This document shows, one piece after another, positions 36,761 through 45,917 of a DNA stretch of 64,000 nt. This DNA comes from Desulfocapsa sp050291935. Lineage in GTDB: Bacteria; Desulfobacterota; Desulfobulbia; Desulfobulbales; Desulfocapsaceae. How positions within the stretch are numbered: position 1 is the stretch's first letter; the number at the start of each line of letters is the position of its first letter. The stretch is from contig JBNKKR010000012.1 of the NCBI GenBank assembly GCA_050291935.1, positions 1 through 64,000 on the forward strand, in the 5' to 3' direction. The translations under genes were made by a program, and so were the position numbers. A model generated the notes under the pieces. That model had not been told where the DNA came from. It worked only from the letters and a program-made list of their open reading frames with translations, and ran no database searches.

Positions 36761-37976
36761 AGTTTTCGAATCTCCCGATATGGCTACAGGCCTGAAAATG
36801 GTTAAAGATGCGCTTGGACCGGACGCGCTTATTCTTTCTACCAAAACTGTTCACTCAGGAAAACTTGGCTTACTTGGAAAAAAACATTTTGAAATAACGG
36901 CAGCACTTGATAGTGAGTGGCCCCAAACCGAGCACAAAGAAACGCTAAAGAAACAAGACACTGGAACATACGACAGAAGCTTACGACTTCAACAAGAGTC
37001 GCCTCCCCCACCTGCGTTGGTGGCTTCACCTGTAAAAGAAGATGAAAACGTAAAACTGCAATCTGAAGTAGATGAATTAAAAAAAATGATGAAGTCCCTT
37101 GGGCAGGAGATGACGAGAATTACCACTCGCCAAAACGTCCCAACCTTATCCAGGACAACCAAAGAAGATGAAACTCTTATTCCGCTTAAGCAACGCATAC
37201 TGGATCTTGGAATTAATAGTAACACCACTGAAACCATAACAGGTTTTGCCAAAGAAACATTAACCCTTGACGAACTACTTGATCCCCTTGCCCAGCAAAA
37301 ATATCTGCAACACACATTTGCTGAGCTTTTACCTGAATGGTCTACTCCTTTTCAAAAAGATGAAACTGGGCAACAGCAACGGATTGCTCTGGTGGGCCCA
37401 ACTGGTGTTGGAAAAACAACCACCCTTGCCAAAATTGGAGCAAGGTATCTCAGCAACTGTTCTTCTTCAATTGGATTTATCACAATCGACACCTATCGCA
37501 TCGCAGCAGTTGAACAACTTAAGGTGTATGGTGATATAATGAATGTGCCAGTGGAAGTTGTTTTAAGTCCTGAGCAATTTGAACGAGCATTATTAAAACT
37601 CCGTGATAAAGATTTAATTTTGATAGATACTGCTGGAAGAAGTCCTAAAGACAAACTTTGTATAGATGAGCTGACCACCTATTTTAGACCGGATCTTTCA
37701 GTTGAAAAACACCTTGTTCTCTCTGCGACAACAAGGGAAAATGAACTTTTTGAAAGCGTTGACCGATTTTCCTCTTTAGGACTTGATCGCACATTGATTA
37801 CCAAGATTGATGAGTGTACCACCCTCGGCATCTTGCTGGATTTACAGATCCACAATAGATTACCTTTCTCCTTTGTGACCAATGGCCAAAGGGTGCCAGA
37901 GGATATTTTGGAAGCAGATACAACAACCATTATTAATCTTATTATGTCTCCAGGTGAAGGATCACTTTATGAGTAA
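36750..37976 (+). CDS. flhF: flagellar placement GTPase FlhF
   Basis: A 408-residue SRP-type GTPase: the N-terminal region has the conserved FES and LGPDALILSTK segments, then a variable linker, then the NG domain with GPTGVGKT at residues 216-223, TIDTYRIAAVEQL and LIDTAGRSP. FlhF marks the site of flagellar assembly at the pole in many bacteria and is controlled by FlhG, encoded directly downstream with an 8-base overlap. Confidence 0.95.
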   Translation: MQVKVFESPDMATGLKMVKDALGPDALILSTKTVHSGKLGLLGKKHFEITAALDSEWPQTEHKETLKKQDTGTYDRSLRLQQESPPPPALVASPVKEDENVKLQSEVDELKKMMKSLGQEMTRITTRQNVPTLSRTTKEDETLIPLKQRILDLGINSNTTETITGFAKETLTLDELLDPLAQQKYLQHTFAELLPEWSTPFQKDETGQQQRIALVGPTGVGKTTTLAKIGARYLSNCSSSIGFITIDTYRIAAVEQLKVYGDIMNVPVEVVLSPEQFERALLKLRDKDLILIDTAGRSPKDKLCIDELTTYFRPDLSVEKHLVLSATTRENELFESVDRFSSLGLDRTLITKIDECTTLGILLDLQIHNRLPFSFVTNGQRVPEDILEADTTTIINLIMSPGEGSLYE

Positions 37977-38880
37977 TTCACAAAATAGTTTATTACAGGA
38001 TCAAGCCATGAGCCTTAGAGCCATGGAGAGAGCTTCGATGCAAGAGACTCGTGGCATCGATAATGATTCTGCAACGCGGGTATATTCGATTACCAGTGGA
38101 AAAGGCGGGGTGGGGAAAACGGCTGTGGTTGCCAATATGGCTGTAGCCATGGCCAAGATGGGAAAAGAAGTCTTAATCCTTGACGCCGATTTAGGACTTG
38201 CCAATATTGACGTTGTTTTTGGCCTTGCTCCTCGTTACAACCTCAATCATTTTTTTGCTGGTGACCAGGAACTTTCCGAAATTTTAGTGGATGGGCCCTA
38301 TGGCATAAAAATATTACCTGCAGGCTCAGGTGTACAGAATTTCACAAGACTCGATTCCAGCCAAAAATTAAAACTCCTCGATGGCCTTGACGCCATGCAT
38401 AATCGCTTCGATTTTGTCCTTATCGACACCGAAGCAGGAATCTCAGAAAATGTTACCTATTTTAACACAGCGGCCCAGGAAATACTGGTGGTTACAACTC
38501 CTGATCCAACGGCTATCACCGATGCCTACGCATTAATGAAACTTCTTTCCACCAAGTACCATGAGAAATCCTTTAACTTAGTTGTTAACCAGATACAAAA
38601 TGAAAATGAAGCCCTTGATGTATACAGAAAACTAACCATGGTTTCAAATAGATATCTGGACATTTCCATCGATTTTCTTGGTTCAATTCCAAACGACAAA
38701 CAGATGACGGAAGCAATTCGTAAACAACGAGTAATGGTAGATCTCTTTCCAAAATCTACTATCGCCCACTCTTTTGGACAACTTGCAGCAACGATTTGCT
38801 CTGAACAACCCGCCTCCACGCCCAAAGGAGGTGTCCAGTTTTTCTGGAAACGACTTTTGGATATAAGCGGACGAGGTTAG
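37969..38880 (+). CDS. flhG: flagellar number regulator FlhG (MinD-like ATPase)
   Basis: A 303-residue MinD/ParA-type ATPase with the deviant Walker A KGGVGKT at residues 45-51 and DADLGLANIDVVFGL. Ahead of it, residues 11-17 read DQAMSLR, the DQAxxLR motif by which FlhG stimulates FlhF GTP hydrolysis. The ATG overlapping the flhF stop was chosen; a longer frame inside flhF would add a segment not known in the family. FlhF and FlhG together set number and position of flagella. Confidence 0.93.
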   Translation: MSNSQNSLLQDQAMSLRAMERASMQETRGIDNDSATRVYSITSGKGGVGKTAVVANMAVAMAKMGKEVLILDADLGLANIDVVFGLAPRYNLNHFFAGDQELSEILVDGPYGIKILPAGSGVQNFTRLDSSQKLKLLDGLDAMHNRFDFVLIDTEAGISENVTYFNTAAQEILVVTTPDPTAITDAYALMKLLSTKYHEKSFNLVVNQIQNENEALDVYRKLTMVSNRYLDISIDFLGSIPNDKQMTEAIRKQRVMVDLFPKSTIAHSFGQLAATICSEQPASTPKGGVQFFWKRLLDISGRG

Positions 38881-38882
38881 CC

Positions 38883-39614
38883 ATGGCATACACCCCCCAA
38901 CAGCTTCCGGAAGACCGATCGACACTTATTCAAGAGCACCTCTACCTTGTTGATATTATTGCTGGAAGGATGGTCACTCAAGTCCCTTCATTTATGAACC
39001 GCGATGATATGCGCAGTGCTGGTATGATGGGCCTTATTGATGCGGCAAACAAGTTTAATCCCAAAAAAAATATCCTTTTTAAGACCTTTGCCGAATATAG
39101 AATCAGAGGTGCCATTCTCGACGAAATGAGAAAGCTCGACTGGTTTTCAAGATCTTTGCGTGAGAAGCAGAACAACATTTCCCGCTGTATGGCTACCCTT
39201 GAGCGGGAGCTGGATCGCAGTCCAACGGAACAGGAAATGGCCGAAGCAATGGAACTAAGCCTTGCTGATTATCAAAAAATGCTCGGCCAAGTAAGTCATC
39301 TCGGTTGCGTAAGCCTGAATGAAACCCTTGACCATACCGATAGTGGGCGATCATTTCAAGATGCACTGGTGGATGAACATAAAAGTGCATCTCCCGCTGC
39401 CATTTTGGAACAACATGAGCTTACAAAATCCATTGCAACAATCTTAGAACAACTTTCAGAAAAAGAACGCTTGGTCATATCCCTTTATTATTATGAAGAA
39501 TTAACCCAAAAAGAAATTGCTGTGGTCCTTGATGTGTCCGAAGGGCGGGTGTCTCAATTACATTCGCAGGCACTTATCAAGCTAAAGACAAAAGTGCAGA
39601 ACAGTATAGACTAA
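38883..39614 (+). CDS. fliA: flagellar sigma factor FliA (sigma-28)
   Basis: A 243-residue sigma-70-family protein with region 2 (MGLIDAANKFNPKKNILFKT, then FAEYRIRGAILDEMRKLDW), region 3 (DRSPTEQEMAEAM) and region 4 (LSEKERLVISLYYYEELTQK). It directs transcription of late flagellar genes such as flagellin and is held by the anti-sigma factor FlgM, encoded 6 kb downstream. It follows flhG by two bases. Confidence 0.96.
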   Translation: MAYTPQQLPEDRSTLIQEHLYLVDIIAGRMVTQVPSFMNRDDMRSAGMMGLIDAANKFNPKKNILFKTFAEYRIRGAILDEMRKLDWFSRSLREKQNNISRCMATLERELDRSPTEQEMAEAMELSLADYQKMLGQVSHLGCVSLNETLDHTDSGRSFQDALVDEHKSASPAAILEQHELTKSIATILEQLSEKERLVISLYYYEELTQKEIAVVLDVSEGRVSQLHSQALIKLKTKVQNSID

Positions 39615-39630
39615 ATTTGGTGTAGAACGT

Positions 39631-40023
39631 ATGGAACCTCAACTCATCATAACCATCTCTTCCCTCTTGCTTTGTATGGCCGTCTTTGTCCGTTCTTTTT
39701 TTCTAAAAAAATCAACAAAGCTTCAGTCTACGGCAATTGAAAATTTGCAGCAAAAACTCGCTGCAGTCCAGGCGAAAGAACAAGAAGAGATGGAATTTCA
39801 AAAAAGCCTTCGACACGCCGAATTACGTACAGAACTGATGAAAACGCGTTCAGTATACTTAGAAAAAAAAGAGCACCTGGAAGCCCCTGAACGATACACC
39901 TACGTAAACTCCATGTTTCAAGCTGGTATGGAGAAAAAAAAGATCGCAACAGCACTTGGCATCTCAACCCATGAGATCAACCAACTTGCAAAACTTGTGG
40001 CCTTACGGGACGATCCAAAATGA
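39631..40023 (+). CDS. small membrane-anchored coiled-coil protein (DUF2802-like)
   Basis: A 130-residue protein: one N-terminal transmembrane helix (IITISSLLLCMAVFVRSFF), a charged coiled coil (about 35-85), and a short C-terminal helix-turn-helix-like segment (FQAGMEKKKIATALGISTHE). This layout resembles DUF2802 proteins found next to fliA or cheW in other flagellar clusters. The function is not known; it may tether a cytoplasmic or polar factor. It follows fliA by 16 bases and is likely cotranscribed with it. Confidence 0.7.
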   Translation: MEPQLIITISSLLLCMAVFVRSFFLKKSTKLQSTAIENLQQKLAAVQAKEQEEMEFQKSLRHAELRTELMKTRSVYLEKKEHLEAPERYTYVNSMFQAGMEKKKIATALGISTHEINQLAKLVALRDDPK

Positions 40024-40182
40024 TAGGTTTAATATACAGCTACTTGTAAAGAACAAAAAGAAGCAAATTAGTATTTTTATTGAAAAAAAATATAGGAAAA
40101 CCCTTAAGATTTCACATTAATAGACCGAGAAAGTAGTAGGAAAATGGTTACGACATCTTAACTTTTACAATCTAAGGTATCG

Positions 40183-40932
40183 ATGGTTTCAGGAAAATAC
40201 AGTGCGTTAGCAGGCGCGATATCACGCGAACAACGGTTGGCCAATATATCCTCCAATCTTGCCAACATTAGCACAGTGGGATACAAAAAAAACAAAATGA
40301 GCTTCGAGTCCATTTTGCGTGGTGAAAAACAACAAAACAGTGCTAAAGGAATCAATTACAGCAGGATACGTGACAACTTTTCTGATTTTTCCGAAGGACC
40401 GCTACGACCAACCGGTAACGCCTTAGATATTGCCATCCATGGTGAAGGTTTTTTTAAGGTACAGACTGCCAATGGAATTCGCTTTACCCGCAGGGGAGAT
40501 TTTCATGTGGACAGTGACGGGACACTTCTTACCGGTAACAACCTTCCCGTTCTTGATGCGGCCAATGCACCGATAAACGTCCCGGAAACTGAATCTTCAA
40601 AAATTTCGACAAACAGTATTGGTGAAGTCTCTGTTATTGCAATGGATGGAACCAGAAGTGTGGTTGGCAAAATTGGGGTGGTAACCATCAGTGATCCCCA
40701 GCAACTTACAAGGGAATCAGAAACCCTTTACGCGTTGGAATCTAATGGGCAGGAGTTTCCGGTTGAAGAACCGGATCTTGCTGTTGGTAATCTTGAATTA
40801 TCCAATATCAATATGACAGAAGAAATGGCCCTTATGATCGAGTCAATGCGAACCTTTGAGAGTTACCAAAAGGTATTAAAGGCCTACTCACAACTTGGCA
40901 GCAAACAAGATGAACTTGGAACACTTGGCTAA
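40183..40932 (+). CDS. flgF: flagellar rod protein FlgF
   Basis: A 249-residue rod protein with the N-terminal motif LANISSNLANISTVGYKKNK, a core segment ALDIAIHGEGFFKVQT and the C-terminal helix EMALMIESMRTFESYQKVLK. The sequence is closer to FlgF than to FlgG because of its shorter core and its position before flgG. No clear sigma-54 or sigma-28 element was found in the 159 bases upstream. Confidence 0.9.
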   Translation: MVSGKYSALAGAISREQRLANISSNLANISTVGYKKNKMSFESILRGEKQQNSAKGINYSRIRDNFSDFSEGPLRPTGNALDIAIHGEGFFKVQTANGIRFTRRGDFHVDSDGTLLTGNNLPVLDAANAPINVPETESSKISTNSIGEVSVIAMDGTRSVVGKIGVVTISDPQQLTRESETLYALESNGQEFPVEEPDLAVGNLELSNINMTEEMALMIESMRTFESYQKVLKAYSQLGSKQDELGTLG

Positions 40933-40956
40933 TCAATTTAATAACAAGGAACTCCC

Positions 40957-41742
40957 ATGATACGATCACTCTGGACCGGCACCACCGGTATGAATTCCCA
41001 GCAATTAAATCTGGATGTAATTGCTAACAACCTGGCCAACGTTTCCACCAACGGTTTCAAGAAAAGCAGGGCTGATTTCCAGGATCTTATGTATCAGATC
41101 ATGCGTGTTCCAGGATCTCAAACATCTGCTGATACCGAATCTCCAACAGGTATACAGGTAGGACTTGGTGTTCGTCCGTCTGCTGTACAAAAAATCTTTA
41201 CCCAAGGCGATCTTATTAATACTGAGAATGAACTGGATGTGGCCATTGAAGGAGCCGGATTTTTTCAAGTTGAGCTGCCTAATGGCGAAGAAGCCTACAC
41301 CCGGTCAGGTACCTTTAAAAGGGACAGTGATGGACGGATCACCACTTCTGATGGCTATCCCATTCTTCCGGCCATTACCATTCCTGACGGTTCCAGGGAA
41401 ATTACCATCAGCGAAACGGGAGTGGTCAGTGCCATAATCGGTGAAGATACTGAATCCACCGAAATAGGGCAATTTGAAACGGTGACCTTTACCAATAACG
41501 GTGGGTTACTTGCCGTTGGTAAGAATCTTTTTCGCAGCTCGGATGCATCAGGGGACGCCCAGGCAGCAACTCCCGGAGATGATGGTTATGGCTCCCTCCT
41601 TCAGTTTTATGTGGAAGGTTCCAATGTGAACATAGTGGAAGAAATGGCCTCTATGATTACCACCCAACGTGCTTATGAAATAAATTCAAAGTCAATCCAG
41701 ACATCTGACGAGATGATGCAGACCACAAACAACCTGGTGTAA
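40957..41742 (+). CDS. flgG: flagellar distal rod protein FlgG
   Basis: A 261-residue distal rod protein beginning MIRSLWTGTTGMNSQQLNLD, with IANNLANVSTNGFKKSRADF and the C-terminal VEEMASMITTQRAYEINSKS, all hallmarks of FlgG. It forms the drive shaft crossing the periplasm. Length is exactly that of typical FlgG (about 260). flgA follows after two bases. Confidence 0.96.
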   Translation: MIRSLWTGTTGMNSQQLNLDVIANNLANVSTNGFKKSRADFQDLMYQIMRVPGSQTSADTESPTGIQVGLGVRPSAVQKIFTQGDLINTENELDVAIEGAGFFQVELPNGEEAYTRSGTFKRDSDGRITTSDGYPILPAITIPDGSREITISETGVVSAIIGEDTESTEIGQFETVTFTNNGGLLAVGKNLFRSSDASGDAQAATPGDDGYGSLLQFYVEGSNVNIVEEMASMITTQRAYEINSKSIQTSDEMMQTTNNLV

Positions 41743-41744
41743 CC

Positions 41745-42701
41745 ATGTGTATGGCCAAGAATTCCATAACATTTTTGCTTCTCTTTTTTCTTGTCCCCAT
41801 TTCTGCCCATGGTTTACAGATAAACAGTCGAACTCAAACAGAGATCACCACAAACTACGTTCTGTTAAGCGATATTGTAACGTTCTCCGAAGATTCGCCA
41901 TTGGTATCAGCCCTTGGTTCCACGCATATTTGTACTGCACCGGATGCTGGTAAAAGCCTTGTTATTCAGACTGAAAACGTCCAAAAAAAGATAGCACGTG
42001 AGCTACATCTGGAACAGGATATCCTTTGGACTGGATCACGGACTACCACCGTTAAACGACGTGGAGTCGTTATAACTGCGGATGATATTGTAAGTGAAAT
42101 TGCATCGTTTTTGATTAAAAACAAAGTCCATTTACCAAATGCTGACTACTCTTTTCATCCACGCGAACTGCCGCTTCCTTTTACAATTCCCCTTGGTGAT
42201 TTAGAGATACAGGTTATTCCATCTGATCCTGATATTATTGGAAGCAGACGATTTTCACTCCTTTACCTGGTGGATGGTAAAACCGAAAAAAATATTTCCA
42301 TTCGCGGACAACTGGATGCCATGTCCGATGTCGCAGTTCTCACCTGCGATGTAAAACGAGGGACTCAATTACGTCCCGATATGGTAAGAATGGAAAGACA
42401 AAATCTGTCAAAATTACGCGAACCCTGCACAGATCTTCGAACAGTGCTTGGAAAAAAAGTAACCAAGAGGCTCAGGAACGGCGCAGTTCTTGAGCTTGGT
42501 GATATCGAATTTCCTCCATTGATCTATAAAGGGCAACTTGTCAAAATGGTCGTTAATCATAATGGGCTGCATCTTACAGCAACGGGAATATCCCATAGCA
42601 ACGGCAAGCAAAATGATATTATTCGGGTAAAAAACCTTCGTTCGCAAAAAAGTGTTTTTTGTAGGGTCGCAGGATCTGGAATAGTGGAGGTGCAAATCTA
42701 G
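41745..42701 (+). CDS. flgA: P-ring assembly chaperone FlgA
   Basis: A 318-residue periplasmic protein with a signal peptide (hydrophobic ITFLLLFFLVPI, cleavage near AHG), an SAF-like domain and the C-terminal ChapFlgA region (DVKRGTQLRPDMVRMERQNL and VKNLRSQKSVFCRVAGSGIV). It assists polymerisation of FlgI into the P ring. It is longer than the E. coli protein (219) but similar to other long FlgA proteins with an N-terminal extension. Confidence 0.88.
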   Translation: MCMAKNSITFLLLFFLVPISAHGLQINSRTQTEITTNYVLLSDIVTFSEDSPLVSALGSTHICTAPDAGKSLVIQTENVQKKIARELHLEQDILWTGSRTTTVKRRGVVITADDIVSEIASFLIKNKVHLPNADYSFHPRELPLPFTIPLGDLEIQVIPSDPDIIGSRRFSLLYLVDGKTEKNISIRGQLDAMSDVAVLTCDVKRGTQLRPDMVRMERQNLSKLREPCTDLRTVLGKKVTKRLRNGAVLELGDIEFPPLIYKGQLVKMVVNHNGLHLTATGISHSNGKQNDIIRVKNLRSQKSVFCRVAGSGIVEVQI

Positions 42702-42702
42702 C

Positions 42703-43398
42703 ATGAAACATCTTTCCCCTTTACTCCCTCTTCTGCTTTCTCTTTTACTGTTCTGTTCCTGTGCCAAAAAGCAGGAAACGGTGATGGAAATCCCAGAACC
42801 ATTAGAAGAAATACAGATTTCCGAGCAAGCTGACCAGACAGAAGGATCCCTTTGGCCCGGAGAGCAGCATTCTCTTTATGCCGATCATAAGGCAAGGGTG
42901 GTTGGCGATATTGTTACCATAACGATATCTGAACAGGCCAGTGCCACCAAAGAGGCATCGACGGCAACCGACCGAACATCGAATATGACCGCCGGCATTC
43001 CCCATCTCTTTGGCCTTGAAAACTCTAAGTGGATAACCGAACACTCCAAATTGGATCTTGCAAATCTTGTTGAGGCAAATTTTGCCAACACTTTTTCAGG
43101 AACCGGCACAACGGTTCGTAAAGAGGATTTGGATGCATATCTCACCGCCCAGGTTGTGGAACTTTATCCCAATGGAAATCTAAAGATCAGGGGCGGCAAA
43201 GAGGTTCAGGTAAACAATGAAATCCAGGTTATCTATGTAACCGGTATTGTGCGTCCCGTTGATATTATGGCCAACAATACCATTGACTCCAAATATGTAC
43301 TTAACGCAAAGATCTCTTACACCGGTAAAGGGGCAATTAGTGACAAACAAAAACCGGGGTGGCTTCTGCGCACCCTGGATAATGTGTGGCCATTTTAA
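42703..43398 (+). CDS. flgH: flagellar L-ring lipoprotein FlgH
   Basis: A 231-residue lipoprotein: the signal peptide ends in LLLFCSC with a lipobox, followed by the mature region with SLYADHKARVVGDIVTITI and the C-terminal LNAKISYTGKGAISDKQKPG. FlgH forms the L ring in the outer membrane, so this cell is diderm. It lies between flgA and flgI in the usual order. Confidence 0.95.
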   Translation: MKHLSPLLPLLLSLLLFCSCAKKQETVMEIPEPLEEIQISEQADQTEGSLWPGEQHSLYADHKARVVGDIVTITISEQASATKEASTATDRTSNMTAGIPHLFGLENSKWITEHSKLDLANLVEANFANTFSGTGTTVRKEDLDAYLTAQVVELYPNGNLKIRGGKEVQVNNEIQVIYVTGIVRPVDIMANNTIDSKYVLNAKISYTGKGAISDKQKPGWLLRTLDNVWPF

Positions 43399-43416
43399 CA
43401 ATTACTTTTTGGTTTT

Positions 43417-44535
43417 ATGATGCGTACTTATCCGATACTTTCCTGTTGTTTTGCGGCTCTCTTCCTTTTTTCCTATGGCAACGCATATGGATCAAGGATC
43501 AAAGATATTGCTGAGCTCAATGGTGTCAGGGGAAATCAATTGGTTGGCTACGGGCTGGTAACTGGCCTTGCATCCACCGGGGATGATTTAAAAAAAGTGC
43601 TCTTTACCAGACAAGCCCTGTACAACATGCTGGTCCGTCAAGGGATTACAGTGGACCCCACTGAATTTGAAAAGATCAAAGTGAAAAATGTTGCCGCTGT
43701 TATGGTCAGTGCTGAACTGCCACCCTTTGCCAAACCGGGTTCCACAATAGATGTAATGGTCTCAAGTATAGGCGATGCACAGAGTCTTGCCGGTGGCAAC
43801 CTGCTAATGACTCCCCTAAAAGGGCCTGACGATAAGGTCTATGCAGTGGCGCAAGGACCCTTAACCATAGGTGCTTTTTCCTTTGGTGGTAAATCAGCAA
43901 AAGCCCAAAAAAATCATCCCACCGTTGGCAGGATTGCAGAGGGAGCTATTATTGAACGAATGGCACCAGGAAAATTTGCTCAGGAAGGAACCCTACGCTA
44001 CACCCTTCGCATATCAGATTTTAGCACTGCCAACAATATGAGCAGTGCAATTAATAAAGAGTATGGTGAAGGAACAGCAATCCCCATTGATTCAGCAACC
44101 GTAAAAGTTACTATTCCAGATCCGTTTATTGATGACAAAGTGCAGTTTGTAGCAGCCATTGAGAACTTACGTATCGAAACCGACAGTAACGCAAGGGTCG
44201 TTGTCAACGAACGTACAGGTACCATTGTAATGGGAGAAGATGTGAGGTTGTCCACCGTGGCCGTTTCCCATGGAAACCTATCCCTGGTCATTAAAGAAAA
44301 TCTTGAAGTGAGCCAACCAAATCCGCTTGCTCCAGGGCAAACAACAGTGGTTCCCAATACCGATCTTGAAGCTGTGGAAGACAGTGGTCAATTAATGGTC
44401 GTTGAGGAAGGCGTATCCATTGGTGCCGTTGCCGATGCTTTAAATGCAATAGGTGCCACCCCGCGCGATCTGATTGCCATTTTTCAGGCGATAAAAGTAG
44501 CAGGAGCTATGCACGGAGAGCTAATCGTACTATGA
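43417..44535 (+). CDS. flgI: flagellar P-ring protein FlgI
   Basis: A 372-residue exported protein with a signal peptide (cleaved near NAYG) and the family opening RIKDIAELNGVRGNQLVGYG. It carries NVAAVMVSAELPPFAKPG and ends with LIAIFQAIKVAGAMHGELIV. It forms the periplasmic P ring around the rod. The start codon is followed by a second ATG that could serve equally. It overlaps flgJ by four bases. Confidence 0.96.
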   Translation: MMRTYPILSCCFAALFLFSYGNAYGSRIKDIAELNGVRGNQLVGYGLVTGLASTGDDLKKVLFTRQALYNMLVRQGITVDPTEFEKIKVKNVAAVMVSAELPPFAKPGSTIDVMVSSIGDAQSLAGGNLLMTPLKGPDDKVYAVAQGPLTIGAFSFGGKSAKAQKNHPTVGRIAEGAIIERMAPGKFAQEGTLRYTLRISDFSTANNMSSAINKEYGEGTAIPIDSATVKVTIPDPFIDDKVQFVAAIENLRIETDSNARVVVNERTGTIVMGEDVRLSTVAVSHGNLSLVIKENLEVSQPNPLAPGQTTVVPNTDLEAVEDSGQLMVVEEGVSIGAVADALNAIGATPRDLIAIFQAIKVAGAMHGELIVL

Positions 44536-44858
44536 ATCTTAAAATTGATCCTCGATCCACCATAGCCGAGAACAGTCTCAACAATAAAACTGATGCAGTA
44601 CAGACAAAAGAACTGCAAACCTTACGTAAATCCTGTCGTGAATTTGAGGCTATTTACGTAAATGAAATGTACAAAAGTATGCGAAAAACCGTTCCCGAAT
44701 CAGGACTGTTTGAAAAAAAAGGAAGTGCTGAGGAGGTATACCAGGAGATGCTTGACATGGAAATGGCAAGACAAACTGCATCGGGTGATGGCATGGGAAT
44801 AGGAAAGGCAATGTATCAGCAACTCCATTCACGTTATTATAAGGATGAAGACAAATAA
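44532..44858 (+). CDS. flgJ: flagellar rod-binding protein FlgJ (N-terminal domain only)
   Basis: A 108-residue protein holding only the rod-binding domain of FlgJ (FEAIYVNEMYKSMRKTVPES and FEKKGSAEEVYQEMLDMEMA). The peptidoglycan hydrolase domain of enterobacterial FlgJ is absent, as in many Desulfobacterota, so wall penetration must rely on a separate enzyme not seen in this window. It helps to cap the growing rod. Confidence 0.92.
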   Translation: MNLKIDPRSTIAENSLNNKTDAVQTKELQTLRKSCREFEAIYVNEMYKSMRKTVPESGLFEKKGSAEEVYQEMLDMEMARQTASGDGMGIGKAMYQQLHSRYYKDEDK

Positions 44859-44929
44859 AATTCACCCCATCTCTTTTATCACCTGCTCACCTCACTTTTC
44901 CCATAATAACATCCCTTATTTTTTGTTTC

Positions 44930-44957
44930 TAAAGAAATTTTCTTTTCCTTCCGATAG
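44930..44957 (+). promoter_or_regulatory. FliA (sigma-28)-like promoter for the flgM operon
   Basis: TAAA (44930-44933) and TCCGATAG (44950-44957) are separated by 16 bases and match the sigma-28 consensus TAAA/GCCGATAA well, the spacer being one base longer than in E. coli. The start site would be near 44964, giving a leader of about 68 bases. Confidence 0.65.
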
Positions 44958-44991
44958 AGTTAACAAGAAAATCCAGACGAAGGTTTTTTAT

Positions 44992-45008
44992 CCTGGCAAG
45001 GATGCCGG
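44992..45008 (+). promoter_or_regulatory. AGGA-loop hairpin, probable CsrA site, in the flgM-operon leader
   Basis: GGCA and TGCC pair around an AGGA tetraloop, with CC and GG extending the stem past a single bulged base. The 12-base core GGCAAGGATGCC recurs in the second flagellin leader. It sits ten bases before the AAGGAGG ribosome site (45017-45023). A GGA in a hairpin loop is the classic CsrA target. Confidence 0.6.
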
Positions 45009-45031
45009 AAAAGCGCAAGGAGGCGAGAGCA

Positions 45032-45613
45032 ATGACAAATACAATCAGTAATCAGGCTCACTACACCCAGTATGGTTTGCAACAATATACGAGTAATGTC
45101 CATACTGTCCTGGTAGAAAGAAAAGAAATAGAACAAGGCTCAATAGTTGCTCAAGCCGATTCTGTGATGACAAATTCGTATCAGGAAGTTTCCATGACCT
45201 ACACAAGCTCCCTTGTAATGCAGACAGGAAATGAACAGGATCAATATTCTCTGCTGCGTAATCTTGTCACCAATATGCTCAAAGAACAGGGGATAGATTT
45301 TACTGTTGCCACCGGCAGCCAGGAAATCGATATCAGTGCTCTTAGTCAGGAAGAAGCAGCGGAGCTTGTGGCAGACGATGGCTATTTTGGAATAGAACAA
45401 ACCTCTGATAGGATAGTTGATTTTGCGACATCTGTGGCCGGTGGTGATCCAGCAAGGCTTGCGGCAATAAAAGAAGGTGTTGAAAGCGGATTTAATGATG
45501 CACTTAAAGCATTTGGTGGTACACTACCTGAAATATCTTATAACACTTACGATGCAATAATGGAAAAACTTGATGCCTGGGCTAAAATTGAAAGTCCTGA
45601 GGAGTCATCATAA
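45032..45613 (+). CDS. conserved hypothetical protein at the head of the flgM operon
   Basis: A 193-residue soluble protein without signal peptide or membrane helices. The C-terminal half (FATSVAGGDPARLAAIKEGV, then LKAFGGTLPEISYNTYDAIM) resembles a small domain seen in proteins sometimes labelled DUF5610 or hydrogenase-4 component G in other genomes; there is no hydrogenase context here. The start was chosen for the AAGGAGG site before it. It is the first gene behind a FliA-like promoter and precedes flgM by 20 bases, so it is expected to be a late flagellar gene of unknown role. Confidence 0.75.
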   Translation: MTNTISNQAHYTQYGLQQYTSNVHTVLVERKEIEQGSIVAQADSVMTNSYQEVSMTYTSSLVMQTGNEQDQYSLLRNLVTNMLKEQGIDFTVATGSQEIDISALSQEEAAELVADDGYFGIEQTSDRIVDFATSVAGGDPARLAAIKEGVESGFNDALKAFGGTLPEISYNTYDAIMEKLDAWAKIESPEESS

Positions 45614-45633
45614 CACGATATAGGGGAAATATC

Positions 45634-45915
45634 ATGAGTGTTGAATTTTTTGGAGTAGGCAGTCTGGGACAGATTGGCAGCCTAAAGAAAAGTGAACAGT
45701 CCCAAGCCGGTAAGAAGACAGGCAACGTACAGGATGGAGATACTGTTGAATTTTCATCTGTTCTGCAAGATGTTAAAAATGCGGGTACTATGACCGATAG
45801 CAACCGAGTTGAGAAGGTTGAAGAACTAAAAGCCCAGGTTGCAAACGGTTCCTACGAGCCAGATCTTAACAAGGTCGCTTCCAGCCTTTTACAGTTCTTA
45901 ATGGAGGAGAAGTAA
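45634..45915 (+). CDS. flgM: anti-sigma-28 factor FlgM
   Basis: A 93-residue protein with a flexible N-terminal half and the C-terminal sigma-binding helices (NRVEKVEELKAQVANGSYEP, then LNKVASSLLQFLMEE) typical for FlgM. It holds FliA inactive until the hook is complete and FlgM is exported. Placement behind a FliA-like promoter would give autogenous feedback. flgN follows after two bases. Confidence 0.92.
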   Translation: MSVEFFGVGSLGQIGSLKKSEQSQAGKKTGNVQDGDTVEFSSVLQDVKNAGTMTDSNRVEKVEELKAQVANGSYEPDLNKVASSLLQFLMEEK

Positions 45916-45917
45916 AC

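Noticed and set aside
45032..45613. Naming the flgM-operon leader gene hydrogenase-4 component G
   Set aside because: That label is used for some similar-looking proteins, but nothing in the sequence or surroundings relates to a hydrogenase.
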